A stretch of DNA of 64,000 bases from AWTP1-13 sp963814055 (GTDB taxonomy: Bacteria; Pseudomonadota; Alphaproteobacteria; Rhizobiales; Hyphomicrobiaceae), in the NCBI GenBank assembly GCA_963814055.1, contig CAWFBJ010000029.1, positions 1-64,000 of the forward strand. Direction: 5' to 3'. A program made the translations under genes and the position numbers. Under the pieces are notes generated by a model. That model was not told where the DNA came from, ran no database searches, and saw only the letters and a list, made by a program, of their open reading frames with translations. This document shows, in pieces, positions 32,259 to 41,851 of this stretch (the first letter of the stretch is position 1; every line of letters starts with the position of its first letter).

Positions 32259-34148
32259 ATGCGTGAACCCGCCAACACACTGCGCTCCGCCGACGACCTG
32301 CGCCGCACCACGGCGCCGGCGCTGCTGCTGGAACTGGCGCGCACGGAGCCCGATGCTATTGCCTTCCGTGCCAAACAACGCGGCATCTATCGCGAACGGA
32401 CGTGGCGGCAGTACGCCGAGCTGGTGGCCCGCACCGCCAAGGCCTTTGCGGCCGAGGGTATCGGCGCCGGTGACCGCATCGCCATCATGGCCGACGCCTG
32501 CGAGGAGTGGCTGATCTGCGACCAGGCCGCCCAGTCGCTCGGCGCCATCGTCTACGGCATTTATCCGACCGCCTCGCCCGAGGAGGTCGAATACCAGATG
32601 CGCGACGGCGGTGCGGTGCTGTTCGTTGCCGAAGACCAGGAGTATGTCGACCGCATCCTGCCCATTGCCGAGCGGCTGCCGGCACTGCGCCGCATCGTGG
32701 TGGTGGACGACACCGCCCTGTTCGCCTTCGCGCACGCCAAGCTCGTCTCATACGAAACGATGTGCGAGGCCGGGCACGATTCCGATCTGGCGTGGCTGGA
32801 GGCGCAGGTTGTCAAGGTGAAGCCGGAGCAACCGGCTTTCATCGTCTACACCTCGGGCACGACCGGGCATCCCAAGGGCGCGCTCGTCACCCACGGCAAG
32901 CACTTGGCCGCCACGCGGTCGGTAGCGGCGCAGTATCCGATGCTGATGGAGAAGGAGCACCGCACGGTCGCCTACCTGCCGCTGTGCCACGTGCTGGGCC
33001 GGGATATCGCGGTGACCTTGCCGCTGATGACAGGCCTCGTGCCCCACATCGGCGAAACGGCGGAGGACTTGCCGGAGACCCTGTTCGAAACGGCGCCGAC
33101 CGTGCTGTTCACGGTGCCGCGCTATTTGCAGAAAGTGGCGGCGCAGGTGCTCGTCCAGGCCGGCAGCACCTCGGCCCTCAAGCGGTTCGCCTACCATCGC
33201 GCTTTCGCGTTTGCGCGCGCTCACGTCAAGCGCCGCTGGACGGGCACGGCGACGGGATTTTCAAGTCTCCAGCATGCCATGTGGCGCATAGCGGTATTCC
33301 GCCCGATCCTCAACAAGATCGGGTTCGACAAGCTGGAGCTGGTGGTCTCGGGCGGCGCGCCGCTGCCGGCCGAAACCATGGCGGTGTGGCACATGCTGGG
33401 CGTCAACGTGTGCGAGATGTACGGCCAGACCGAGACGGCCGGCGGCATCATCGCGGGGCAGCGCGGGCCGTTCCCGCGGCCGGGCGACGTCGGCACGGTG
33501 CCGGAGGGCTTCGAGGCAAAGCTGGCGGATGACGGCGAGATCCTGGTGCGCTCGCCGGACCTGTTCGAAGGCTATTGGAACAACCCGGAGGCGTCGCTGG
33601 CGGTGCTGGGAACGACCGGCTGGATGCGGACCGGCGATGTTGGCGCATGGCGCGAGGGCAACCTGCGGCTGATCGACCGGGCGCGCGATTTCCTGGTCAC
33701 GTCCGGCGGCAAGACCATCTCGCCGTCCTTCGTCGAGAATGCCCTGCGGGCGAGCCCCTATCTCGCCGAAGCGGTGGCGTTCGGACACGGCCGCAAATAT
33801 CTGACCGCGCTGATCGAGATCGATTTCGAGACGGTGGCCGACTGGGCCCGCGACAACAACGTGGCCTACACCGGCTTCACCAGTCTGGCGCAGCATTCCC
33901 GCGTGCGCGGGATGATCCAGCGCGAGATCGACAAGGCCAACGAACAGCTCGCGCGCGCAGAGCAGATCAAGGCGTTCCGAATTCTGCCCAAGGCGCTCGA
34001 TCCGGAGGAGGAGGGCGAACCCGTCACACCGACGCGCAAGGTGAAGCGCAGCCTGATGTACGAGCGGTTCAAGCCGCTGGTGGAGGAGATGTACGACGAC
34101 CGGGAGGAGAAGCTGCTGGCAGCGAGCGCTGCGGACGCACTCGCCTGA
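32259..34148 (+). CDS. Long-chain-type AMP-forming acyl-CoA synthetase
   Basis: 629 aa from ATG 32259, with AGAGG about 12 nt upstream. Motifs: YTSGTTGHPKGALVTH in the first half (P-loop-like), YGQTETAGG in the middle, then TGWMRTGDVG, DRARDFLVTSGGKTISPS and the C-terminal lysine region TPTRKVKRSL. The 600-residue size and the ISPS motif place it with FadD15-type synthetases. It activates a carboxylate to acyl-CoA. Cotranscribed with TetR and followed 38 bp later by the ABC-importer genes, so importer and ligase may serve one substrate (perhaps an aromatic or branched acid). Confidence 0.88.
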   Translation: MREPANTLRSADDLRRTTAPALLLELARTEPDAIAFRAKQRGIYRERTWRQYAELVARTAKAFAAEGIGAGDRIAIMADACEEWLICDQAAQSLGAIVYGIYPTASPEEVEYQMRDGGAVLFVAEDQEYVDRILPIAERLPALRRIVVVDDTALFAFAHAKLVSYETMCEAGHDSDLAWLEAQVVKVKPEQPAFIVYTSGTTGHPKGALVTHGKHLAATRSVAAQYPMLMEKEHRTVAYLPLCHVLGRDIAVTLPLMTGLVPHIGETAEDLPETLFETAPTVLFTVPRYLQKVAAQVLVQAGSTSALKRFAYHRAFAFARAHVKRRWTGTATGFSSLQHAMWRIAVFRPILNKIGFDKLELVVSGGAPLPAETMAVWHMLGVNVCEMYGQTETAGGIIAGQRGPFPRPGDVGTVPEGFEAKLADDGEILVRSPDLFEGYWNNPEASLAVLGTTGWMRTGDVGAWREGNLRLIDRARDFLVTSGGKTISPSFVENALRASPYLAEAVAFGHGRKYLTALIEIDFETVADWARDNNVAYTGFTSLAQHSRVRGMIQREIDKANEQLARAEQIKAFRILPKALDPEEEGEPVTPTRKVKRSLMYERFKPLVEEMYDDREEKLLAASAADALA

Positions 34149-34186
34149 AATTTCAGAAGACGAGTAACCAAGACTGGGAGGAAGCG

Positions 34187-35344
34187 ATGTTACGCAAATT
34201 GGCAGCCGCCGCCGTAGCGGCAACGATCGCGGTGCCCGCGCTGGCGCAGGATGCCTACGTTATAGGATTGACCGGGGCGCTGACGGGCCCGCCCGCCAGC
34301 ACCTACGCCCCCGCCGCAGAGGCGCTGCGCATCTACATCGACCGCGTCAACGCCGCGGGCGGCATCAACGGCAAGCAGGTCAACCTGATCCTGCAGGACG
34401 ACTCGGCGGAGCCCGGCAAGGCCGCAGCCAACGCCAAGAAACTCCTGACCCAGGACAACGTGATCCTGCTGCTCAACGCCAGCCTGTCCTCGACCTATGC
34501 GCCGATGGTGGCGGAGGCCAAGCGCGCCGGCGTGCCAATACTGTTTGCAAGTTCGGTGTGCCCCAAGGACGTGTATCCGCCGGCGGACCCGCTGCAGTTC
34601 TGCACAACGGCGTTCGCCGCCAACTACGACAGCCGCGCGGTGCTCGGCTTCGTGAAGGAGACGGCGAAGGAGCCGGTGAAGCTCGGGCTCTCGGCGATGG
34701 CGATTCCGATTTCGCGCGGCGAGATCGATTTTGCCGAGGAGCTGTCCAAGACCATGGGCATGACTCCCGTGGACAAGGAAATCATTCCGCCGCCGACGCC
34801 CGACTACACGCCGTTCGCGACCAAGATCAAGGACGCGGGTGCCAACTGGGCCTACTCGTGGGCGCCGTGGGTGACGCAGGTGCGCACGTTGGAGTCGCTG
34901 CGGCGGCTCGACTGGAAGGGCGACTTCATCGCCTGGGCCCACATCGAGGCGGAGGGAGAACTGGCGCGGCTGAAGGACGGCAAGTTCTACGTGGTCGGCG
35001 CCAACGCGCTGTTCCAGGACGGCCTGCCGATCCACAAGGAAATCGCCGATGCGGTGAAAAAGGCCAACGTGCAGTATCCACCGCAGCAGATGGCCGAGGG
35101 CTGGATCGCCGGCATGGTGGTGGAGGCGGCGCTGAAGGCGACGTCGTGGCCGCCGACCAAGGAGAAGCTGGCGGAGGCCATGTCCAATCTCAAGGTCGAC
35201 ACCAAGGGCCTGCGCGGCGGGCCGATCGAGTGGACCAAGGACAACCACTTCCGCACGCGCCAGTATTATCGCGTCTACACGTGGGACACGGGCAAGAACG
35301 CGATCAAGCAGGTGAAGGACTGGACTGCCTTCGAGGTTAAGTGA
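34187..35344 (+). CDS. ABC-importer substrate-binding protein (LivJ type)
   Basis: 385 aa from ATG 34187 with GGGAGGAAGCG upstream. Signal peptide MLRKLAAAAVAATIAVPALA, cleavage before QDAYV. The type I periplasmic-binding fold starts VIGLTGALTGPPASTYAPA and contains VNAAGGINGKQVNLILQDD. Members bind amino acids, short-chain amides, aromatic acids and other small organics. First gene of a full importer (two permeases, two ATPases). In view of the downstream xsc/sauS genes it could bind a C2 sulfonate, but its link to the adjacent acyl-CoA synthetase is closer. Confidence 0.88.
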   Translation: MLRKLAAAAVAATIAVPALAQDAYVIGLTGALTGPPASTYAPAAEALRIYIDRVNAAGGINGKQVNLILQDDSAEPGKAAANAKKLLTQDNVILLLNASLSSTYAPMVAEAKRAGVPILFASSVCPKDVYPPADPLQFCTTAFAANYDSRAVLGFVKETAKEPVKLGLSAMAIPISRGEIDFAEELSKTMGMTPVDKEIIPPPTPDYTPFATKIKDAGANWAYSWAPWVTQVRTLESLRRLDWKGDFIAWAHIEAEGELARLKDGKFYVVGANALFQDGLPIHKEIADAVKKANVQYPPQQMAEGWIAGMVVEAALKATSWPPTKEKLAEAMSNLKVDTKGLRGGPIEWTKDNHFRTRQYYRVYTWDTGKNAIKQVKDWTAFEVK

Positions 35345-35379
35345 TCTTCGAGGGGCGGGGATAGCGGGGCGGACGGCCG

Positions 35380-36252
35380 GTGCAGCTTGCCGTTAACATT
35401 GTCGTGCTGGCAGCGATCTATGCCCTGATCGCGTGCGGGTACGTGCTTGTCTATCGCGTGAGCCGGGTGCTGAACCTGGCTCATGGCGAACTGATGATGC
35501 TAGGCGCATACCTGCTGCTGATGACGGCTACACAGTTCAGCAGTCATTGGCTGATCGCGGTGCTGGCAGCCGTGCTGCTCAGCCTGTTGACCGGCGTGCT
35601 CGTCTACGTGTTCCTCATGCGCAAGATGACGGGCGAGATGGTGCTCGCCGCTGTGCTGACCACTGTGGCGCTCGGTATTCTCCTGCGCGGCGTGATGGTG
35701 CTCGTGTGGTCGGCACAGCAGCAGTATCCGGCTCAGCCGCTGCAGATCACCAACTATGCCATCGCATTGCCGGGTGGTGCGCGCATATCGCTCTGTGCAG
35801 CGCTGCTGGTGTGCACGACGGCATTCATCTACAGCGCCCTGCTGCTGTTCCTGCGCTTCGGACGATGGGGCGTACGTATGCGCGCTGCAGGCCAGAATCC
35901 GTTGCTGGCTGCGCAGCGCGGCGTCAACCTGCACGCCATCTATGCGCTGGCCTGGGGCCTATCCACGCTGACGGGCGCGCTTGCCGGCATGCTGATCGCG
36001 CTCGATTCCGGACTCGGACAGACCATGGCCATCATCGGCCTGAAAGCCTTTCCGGCGGCCCTGGTGGGCGGCCTCGATAGTCTCGTTGGTGCCCTGGCGG
36101 GCTCGCTCATCGTCGCCGCGGCCGAAGTCCTCCTGATCAATTACGTCGATCCTCTCCTGTCGGAAGTGGTGCCGTTTCTCGTCCTGATCGCCATGCTGAT
36201 CGTGCGGCCGTGGGGCCTGCTGGGAACGCGCGAGGAACTCGACCGTGTCTAG
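35380..36252 (+). CDS. ABC-importer permease (LivH type)
   Basis: 290 aa from GTG 35380. About eight hydrophobic helices; RVSRVLNLAHGELMMLGAY near the N-terminus is the hallmark of LivH-type permeases, and GGLDSLVGALAGSLIV near the C-terminus is the conserved coupling region. It forms the inner-membrane channel with the next gene. The ribosome site is weak; start chosen by homology to LivH N-termini. Stop at 36250-36252. Confidence 0.88.
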   Translation: MQLAVNIVVLAAIYALIACGYVLVYRVSRVLNLAHGELMMLGAYLLLMTATQFSSHWLIAVLAAVLLSLLTGVLVYVFLMRKMTGEMVLAAVLTTVALGILLRGVMVLVWSAQQQYPAQPLQITNYAIALPGGARISLCAALLVCTTAFIYSALLLFLRFGRWGVRMRAAGQNPLLAAQRGVNLHAIYALAWGLSTLTGALAGMLIALDSGLGQTMAIIGLKAFPAALVGGLDSLVGALAGSLIVAAAEVLLINYVDPLLSEVVPFLVLIAMLIVRPWGLLGTREELDRV

Positions 36253-36339
36253 GCGGCCGCGCGCCAGCGGTATTTCCGCACCGGATACGCGCAGGATCTC
36301 GGGCTGATCGAGACCCGCACCGAGCGAACCGCCGCCGTT

Positions 36340-37323
36340 GTGCTGGCAATCATTTTGTTGGCGTTTCCGTTTTTCGCATCGTCCTTTCTGCTCGACTTGG
36401 CGAACCAGGTTTTCCTTGCTTGTATCGGCGCCCTCGCGCTGATGCTGCTGACGGGCTACGCGGGGCAGGTCTCGCTCGGGCACGCCGGCCTGATGGCGGC
36501 TGGCGCCTTTACGGTCGGCATCCTGTTCAAGGAAGTGCAGGCGCCGTTCTGGATCACGCTGCCGGCGGCGGCGCTGGTCGGCGCACTGCTCGGCGTCATC
36601 TTCGGCCTCCCCTCGCTGCGCCTGCGCGGGCTCTACCTGGCGGTGAGCACGCTGGCGCTGCATTTCCTCGTGGTCTACGTGGGTGGGGAGTACGAGGCCA
36701 AGCGCGGATTCTCGACCGGCATCCTCATCGATCCGCCTTCGATCGGCGGCATCGCCATTGCCGATGGCCGCGCATGGTATTTCATCCTGGGTGCGGCCGC
36801 GCTCGCCACGCTGATGCTCTGCCTCAACCTCCTGCGCAGCGGCACCGGACGCGCCTGGGCCGCCATCCGGGCCAACGAGACGGTCGCGGCCGCGCTCGGT
36901 ATCGGCGTGGCCGGCCACAAGCTGCTCGCCTTCGTGATCTCCTCGGCGCTGACGGCGATGGCCGGTGCGCTGTTTGCCTACTATCGGGGCTTCGTCTCGG
37001 TGGAGGCCTTCTCGCTGTTCCTGTCGATCCAGTACGTGGCGATGATCATCATCGGTGGCATGGGCTCGCTGCTGGGTGCGATCCTCGGCGCCATCTTCGT
37101 CACGCTTTTCCCCTATGGCATCGAGGCCGCGCTGCGCGCGCTGCCCGGCGCTCAGCGCTACGCCGGCATGCTGTTCGCGGTGAACTACGCCGCCTTCGGC
37201 TTCGTCATGATCCTGTTTCTCGTGCTGGAGCCGCTGGGGCTCGTCGGCATCTGGCGCCGCGTGCAGACCTACTTCCTGATGTGGCCGTTCAAGCACCGGC
37301 AGATGAGCGGGCCGCGGCGATGA
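36340..37323 (+). CDS. ABC-importer permease (LivM type), 5' end unclear
   Basis: 327 aa from GTG 36340. Multi-spanning permease with GYAGQVSLGHAGLMAAGAF (LivM hallmark), FGLPSLRLRGLYLAVSTLA and GGMGSLLGAILGAIFV. Family N-termini usually start earlier: in the same frame upstream of 36340 the sequence RQRYFRTGYAQDLGLIETRT is clearly coding, back to the LivH stop at 36252, yet this frame has no start codon there. GTG 36246 overlaps the LivH stop but lies in another frame, so a one-base shift between 36252 and 36265 is likely. The stop overlaps the ATPase start (ATGA). Confidence 0.82.
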   Translation: MLAIILLAFPFFASSFLLDLANQVFLACIGALALMLLTGYAGQVSLGHAGLMAAGAFTVGILFKEVQAPFWITLPAAALVGALLGVIFGLPSLRLRGLYLAVSTLALHFLVVYVGGEYEAKRGFSTGILIDPPSIGGIAIADGRAWYFILGAAALATLMLCLNLLRSGTGRAWAAIRANETVAAALGIGVAGHKLLAFVISSALTAMAGALFAYYRGFVSVEAFSLFLSIQYVAMIIIGGMGSLLGAILGAIFVTLFPYGIEAALRALPGAQRYAGMLFAVNYAAFGFVMILFLVLEPLGLVGIWRRVQTYFLMWPFKHRQMSGPRR

Positions 37324-38123
37324 GCGATCCCCTGCTCGCAGTCGCCAAGCTCGAAGTGGTCTACCAGCGCGCCATCACCGCAGTGCAGGGCATCACGCTG
37401 TCGGCCGCGCAGGGCCAGATCGTCGGCGTCCTCGGCACCAACGGTGCCGGCAAGAGCACCCTGTTGCGCGCCATCTCCGGCTTCCACGGCATCGACGATG
37501 CCCGCGTCACCGACGGCACCATCACCTTCAAGGGCCGGCGCATCGAGAACGGCGAGCCGCATAGGATGGCGCAGGCCGGCATCGTGCTGGTGCCGGAACG
37601 CGAGAAGGTGTTCCCGAACCTGACGGTCGGCGAGAACCTGGTTGTGCCTGCCGCACCGGGTCTCACCGCCTCGGAACGGCGGCGGCGCGAAGAGCAGGTG
37701 ATGCAGTTCTTCCCCAAGCTCGAGGAACTGCGCCATCGCACTGCCGGTCTGCTGTCGGGCGGCGAGCGGCAGATGCTCGCCATCGCCGGCGCCCTCGTCT
37801 GCAAACCCGAATTGCTGCTGGTGGACGAGCTGTCGCTCGGCCTGGCGCCGGTCGTGATCGACGACCTCATGGCGCGCCTGCTGCAGATCAAGCGCGAGCT
37901 TGGCATCACCATCCTGCTGGTCGAGCAGAGCGCGGCAGTCGCGCTCGATGTCGCCGACTACAGCTACGTCCTGGAGAACGGCCGCATCGTGCTCGACGGC
38001 GACAAGGCGCGCCTGCTCGGTCATCCCGACATCCAGGAGTTCTACCTGGGTCAGTCGAGCGGCAAGCGCCGCAGCTATCGCGACGTCAAGCAATACCGCC
38101 GCAGCCGGAGGTGGTATGGCTGA
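37320..38123 (+). CDS. ABC-importer ATPase (LivF type)
   Basis: 267 aa from ATG 37320, overlapping the permease stop. Walker A GTNGAGKST (39-47), signature LSGGERQ (145-151), Walker B LLLVDE (165-170) and the switch region LLVEQS. LivF-type features include VPEREKVFPNLTVGENL. A basic C-terminal extension (SGKRRSYRDVKQYRRSRRW) is longer than in LivF of E. coli. Couples ATP hydrolysis to import; overlaps the next ATPase gene by 8 bp. Confidence 0.9.
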   Translation: MSDPLLAVAKLEVVYQRAITAVQGITLSAAQGQIVGVLGTNGAGKSTLLRAISGFHGIDDARVTDGTITFKGRRIENGEPHRMAQAGIVLVPEREKVFPNLTVGENLVVPAAPGLTASERRRREEQVMQFFPKLEELRHRTAGLLSGGERQMLAIAGALVCKPELLLVDELSLGLAPVVIDDLMARLLQIKRELGITILLVEQSAAVALDVADYSYVLENGRIVLDGDKARLLGHPDIQEFYLGQSSGKRRSYRDVKQYRRSRRWYG

Positions 38124-38886
38124 GCTGGAGGTCGACAGTCTCAGCCTGCGCTTCGGCGGTCTCACCGTGCTCGACGGCATCTCGTTCGCCGTGCAACCGG
38201 CCGAGCTGTTCGCCCTCATCGGCCCCAACGGCGCCGGCAAGACCAGTGCGTTCAACTGCATCAGCCGCATCTATCGCGGCGAGGGCCGCATCCGCTTCCG
38301 CGGCCACGACATCTCCGGCCTGTCGCCGCGCGCGGTCGCCAAGCTCGGCATCGCCCGCACCTTCCAGCACGTCGAACTGTTTCCGCACATGAGCGTGCTC
38401 GACAACATCATGACCGGCCGTCACGCGCGGCTCACCACCAACCCGCTGCAGCAGATGCTGTTCCTGCCCGCAGTCCGGCGCGATGAAGTGCGCCAGCGCG
38501 AGGCGGTCGAGCGCATCATCGAGTTCGTGGAGCTGGAGGGCGTGCGGCATGCCCATGCCGGCGCGCTGCCCTTCGGCGTCCAGAAAATCGTAGGGCTGGC
38601 CCGCGCGCTTGCCCTGGAACCGCGTTTACTGCTGCTCGACGAGCCCTCCGCCGGTCTCACCCGCGACGAGCGCGACGACCTCGCGCGCTTCATCCTGCGC
38701 ATCAAGCACGACCTGAAGCTGCCCATGATCTGGATCGAGCACGACATGCAGATGGTCGCCGACCTCGCGGACCGCATCCACGTGCTGAACTACGGCCGCA
38801 CTCTTGCGACCGGCAGCCCGGACCAGGTGCTGAACGACCCCGGTGTTGTCGCTGCCTACTTGGGGCTCAGATCGGCGGCCACGTGA
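38116..38886 (+). CDS. ABC-importer ATPase (LivG type)
   Basis: 256 aa from ATG 38116, with GGAGG 4 nt upstream inside the previous gene. Walker A GPNGAGKT (36-43), LivG-type GIARTFQHVELFPHMSVLDN, Walker B LLLLDEPSAGL, and HDMQMV switch. The ABC signature reads LPFGVQK instead of LSGGQ, a variant I associate with this LivG subgroup. Completes the five-gene importer. The convergent xsc gene ends 9 bp downstream. Confidence 0.9.
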   Translation: MAELEVDSLSLRFGGLTVLDGISFAVQPAELFALIGPNGAGKTSAFNCISRIYRGEGRIRFRGHDISGLSPRAVAKLGIARTFQHVELFPHMSVLDNIMTGRHARLTTNPLQQMLFLPAVRRDEVRQREAVERIIEFVELEGVRHAHAGALPFGVQKIVGLARALALEPRLLLLDEPSAGLTRDERDDLARFILRIKHDLKLPMIWIEHDMQMVADLADRIHVLNYGRTLATGSPDQVLNDPGVVAAYLGLRSAAT

Positions 38887-38895
38887 GGCCGAGTT

Positions 38896-40647
38896 TTACG
38901 CCACGTTGGTGTGCTTGTACTTGTCGAGCAGGCGCTGGGGCTTCTTGAGCGCATCGCGCCGGAAGGGATCGCCCAGTTCCATCGTCACGTGCACGTCGAG
39001 GATGGTGGTCTTGCCCTTCTTCTGTGCATCGCAAGCCTTCTGCAGAGCCTCGCCGACATCGCCCAGGTTCTTCACCTCGACGCCTTCGGCGCCCATCGTC
39101 CTGGCCAGTTCCGCCCAGCTCGGGTTCTTCAGGTTCACGCCGTCGAAGCGGTTGTTGTAGAAGTCGACCTGGTTCTTCTTCTCTGCGCCCCACTGGCCGT
39201 TGTTGAACACCACCGCGGTGACGGGGATATCCTCGCGCACGCAGGTGAGGATCTCGCCGAAGCTCATGCCCCAAGCGCCGTCGCCGACGTAGGCCACCGC
39301 CGGGCGATCAGGGGCCGCGACCTTGGTGCCGATGATGGTGGGGAAGGCATAGCCGCAGTTGCCGAAGCTCATGGCGGCGAACATCGAATTGGGCTGGTTG
39401 AAGCGCAGATAACTGTTGGACACCGAGCAGATGTTGCCGATGTCGGTGGAGACCATGGCGTTCTTCGGCATGGCCTTCTCCAACTCGCGCAGCATCTGGC
39501 GGGGATGCATGCGCTTGGAGTCCTTGGAGACCTCCACCGACCACTGGTCCTTCTCGTGCGTCCAGTCGCCGAGCTCCTTCTCCCAGGCGTCCTTCTCGGC
39601 CTTGACCGCCTTCATGCGCTCGGAGGCATTCTTGCGCGCGGCAACGTCGCGGTTGGCGAGCCGCAGGTGCAGCGCCTTGCCTGCGGATTTGGCGTCGCCA
39701 CAGACACCGACCGAGATCTGCTTGACGAGGCCCAGCATGCGATGGTCGGTGTCGACCTGGATGATCTTGGCGTTCTTGGGCCAGTAGTCGAGGCCGTGCT
39801 GCGGCAGCGTGCCGAACGGCCCAAGGCGCGTGCCGAGGGCCAGCACCACGTCGGCCTTGGCGATGATTTTCATGGCCGCCTTGGAGCCCTGGTAGCCCAA
39901 CGGGCCGCACCACAGCGGATGGTCGGCGGGAAAGCTGTCGTTGTGCAGGTAGCTGTTGACCACGGGCGCCTGCAGGAACTCCGCCAGCGCCTTCGCCTCC
40001 TCGATGCCGCCCGACATGATGACGCCGCCGCCGGCGACGATCACGGGGAACTTGGCCTCGCTCAACAGTTTGGCAGCTTCGTCCAGGCTCTCTTCGGCGC
40101 CGGGACCGCGGGCGATGCTTTGCGGGCGCGGAATCTGGCAGTCGACCTCGCCGTAGAAATAGTCGCGCGGGATGTTGAGCTGGGTGGGGCCGCGTTCCGA
40201 CAGCGCCATGTCGAAGCAGCGCCCTGTAATCTCGGCCATGCGGGCGGGGTTGTTCACGTGGCCCTGGTATTTGGTGATCTTGGAGAAGATCGGCAGCTGC
40301 TCGGTTTCCTGGAAGCCGCCCAGCCCCATGCCCATCGAGCCAGTCTCAGGCGTGATCACCACGACCGGCGAGTGCGCCCAGTAGGCGGCGGCCGTCGAGG
40401 TGACGAAGTTGGTGACGCCGGGGCCGTTCTGGGCGATGCACACGCCCTGGCGTCCCGACACGCGCGCATAGCCGTCGGCCATGTGGCCGGCGCCCTGCTC
40501 ATGAACGGTCGGAATGAAGCGAATGCCGGCGGCCGGGAAGAGATCAAGTGCGTCCATGTAGGCGGAGCCCACGATGCCGAACACGCTCTTGACGCCGTGC
40601 GCGACCAGCGTCTCCACAAAAGCTTCGCTGGGCGTCATCTTGGGCAT
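38896..40647 (-). CDS. xsc: Sulfoacetaldehyde acetyltransferase (Xsc)
   Basis: 583 aa, ThDP-dependent enzyme converting sulfoacetaldehyde and phosphate to acetyl phosphate and sulfite, the desulfonation step for taurine, isethionate and sulfoacetate. Start ATG 40647 (minus), with GGGAG 8 nt upstream. The N-terminus MPKMTPSEAFVETLVAHGVK and the run GSAYMDALDLFPAAGIRF with VHEQGAGHMADGYARVSGR are characteristic of Xsc rather than acetolactate synthase; the ThDP motif is GDGAWGMSFGEI to VVFNN. No phosphotransacetylase gene is visible beside it. The acylating aldehyde dehydrogenase and CoA ligase at 43-46.7 kb would supply its substrate from sulfoacetate. Confidence 0.9.
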   Translation of the reverse strand: MPKMTPSEAFVETLVAHGVKSVFGIVGSAYMDALDLFPAAGIRFIPTVHEQGAGHMADGYARVSGRQGVCIAQNGPGVTNFVTSTAAAYWAHSPVVVITPETGSMGMGLGGFQETEQLPIFSKITKYQGHVNNPARMAEITGRCFDMALSERGPTQLNIPRDYFYGEVDCQIPRPQSIARGPGAEESLDEAAKLLSEAKFPVIVAGGGVIMSGGIEEAKALAEFLQAPVVNSYLHNDSFPADHPLWCGPLGYQGSKAAMKIIAKADVVLALGTRLGPFGTLPQHGLDYWPKNAKIIQVDTDHRMLGLVKQISVGVCGDAKSAGKALHLRLANRDVAARKNASERMKAVKAEKDAWEKELGDWTHEKDQWSVEVSKDSKRMHPRQMLRELEKAMPKNAMVSTDIGNICSVSNSYLRFNQPNSMFAAMSFGNCGYAFPTIIGTKVAAPDRPAVAYVGDGAWGMSFGEILTCVREDIPVTAVVFNNGQWGAEKKNQVDFYNNRFDGVNLKNPSWAELARTMGAEGVEVKNLGDVGEALQKACDAQKKGKTTILDVHVTMELGDPFRRDALKKPQRLLDKYKHTNVA

Positions 40648-40801
40648 AGGGGTGCTCCCGGAATGAATGTGTGTTGTTCTTGTTCGCCAGATCGGCACTG
40701 CGCAAGGTCACGCAGACGCGCCGACTTTTGTCACACGCGGCCGTTGTGCGAGTCAAACGACGCGGGGCAACTCTCTTATGCGCCAGGCCGGCACAGAAGC
40801 G

Positions 40802-41851
40802 TTACTGGCCGAAGACGTTGGTGCGGAACTCGCGGGTCAGCTGCGCGATTTTGTCAGCCGCCAGCCCAGCCTGCTTCAGCAGCTCCTCGTACTGCTTGAT
40901 CAGGGCTTCCTTGTCATTGACTAAGGCGACAGGAGGCTTCGCCCCTCGCGTTGCTCCAACTCCCCCCGATGAGGTGGAGGGCGTCGAGGCCATCGGGGTG
41001 CCGTCCCTGGGGTAGATAGAAGCCATGAAGCGGCGATCCTGCTCCGATAGATCGTTGTTGTCGGGGACCCAGCATCTGCTCGCGCGGCCGAGCTTGAAGA
41101 GTTCCGGCGCAAGGCTGTAGTGCATGATGGATTTGCGATCGACCGAGGTCAGGTTGAATTCCTCGGCATTGGTCAGCTGGCGCATCTGGGAATGCACCAT
41201 ATCCTTGTCCCAGCCCATCTTGGCGCCCATCTGATAGGCCGCATCCCAGTTGATTTCGCTGTCGCACTCGGCATTGGGGCTCTGGTGCTCGTGCATCATG
41301 CCGAGCGCGTGGCCGAACTCGTGCAGGATGATCCGGCGTATTTCCAGTTCCGGCGCCGGCTGGCCGTTCGTGAAGCGCGGAGTGTCCACCCCGAAGAACT
41401 GGAGATTCATGGAAGGATCGCGCTGCCGGCTGATCGTGCCGTAAGCCGACCACCAGCCTTTGTTGTCCACGAAGTCGACCTTGATTTCCTCGCCGCCCTG
41501 GCACTGGCGCGGAGCTCCATTGTCATGGAAATCGAAAACGACATTGGCAAACTGCATCCACTCGCGGGCGACCCGGATCACCCTCTCTTGCGCGCCGCGC
41601 GTACCCGACTTGAAACACACCTTGAGCGTCTGTCCCGGCCTCCACGTCACGGCCCGGGCTACCACGCCCCGGACCTGCCGTGCCAGGGGACCCTTGGCCT
41701 CGGCAGGAACGAGGCGATCCAACTGTCCCCCAGGACCCGAAGGAAGCGACGCAAGGCAAGAAGGGAACGCAAAGCCGCCCTGCGCCGCGGCGGGGCCGGC
41801 AAGAGCCATCATGGCGGGAACGGCGCACAGGGCGAAGAACCGCAAACGCAT
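40802..41851 (-). CDS. Secreted astacin-like zinc metalloprotease
   Basis: 349 aa from ATG 41851 (minus), with GGAGGAG upstream. Signal peptide FFALCAVPAMMALAGPAAAQ, then a metzincin domain: HEFGHALGMMHEHQSP (zinc His177, His181, His187) and Met-turn SIMHYS (241-246), as in astacin/M12A peptidases. The tail (KEALIKQYEELLKQAGLAAD) is helical. An exported protease has no evident role in sulfonate catabolism; it sits alone between xsc and the IclR gene on the same strand. Confidence 0.82.
   Translation of the reverse strand: MRLRFFALCAVPAMMALAGPAAAQGGFAFPSCLASLPSGPGGQLDRLVPAEAKGPLARQVRGVVARAVTWRPGQTLKVCFKSGTRGAQERVIRVAREWMQFANVVFDFHDNGAPRQCQGGEEIKVDFVDNKGWWSAYGTISRQRDPSMNLQFFGVDTPRFTNGQPAPELEIRRIILHEFGHALGMMHEHQSPNAECDSEINWDAAYQMGAKMGWDKDMVHSQMRQLTNAEEFNLTSVDRKSIMHYSLAPELFKLGRASRCWVPDNNDLSEQDRRFMASIYPRDGTPMASTPSTSSGGVGATRGAKPPVALVNDKEALIKQYEELLKQAGLAADKIAQLTREFRTNVFGQ

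Noticed and set aside
35959..37296. A 445-codon minus-strand frame opposite the permease genes
   Set aside because: Low-complexity Gln/Arg/Glu/His composition typical of the complement of membrane-protein genes.
38911..40899. A 662-codon open frame opposite xsc
   Set aside because: Antisense shadow of a high-GC gene, rich in Ala/Gly/His/Asp with no family match.
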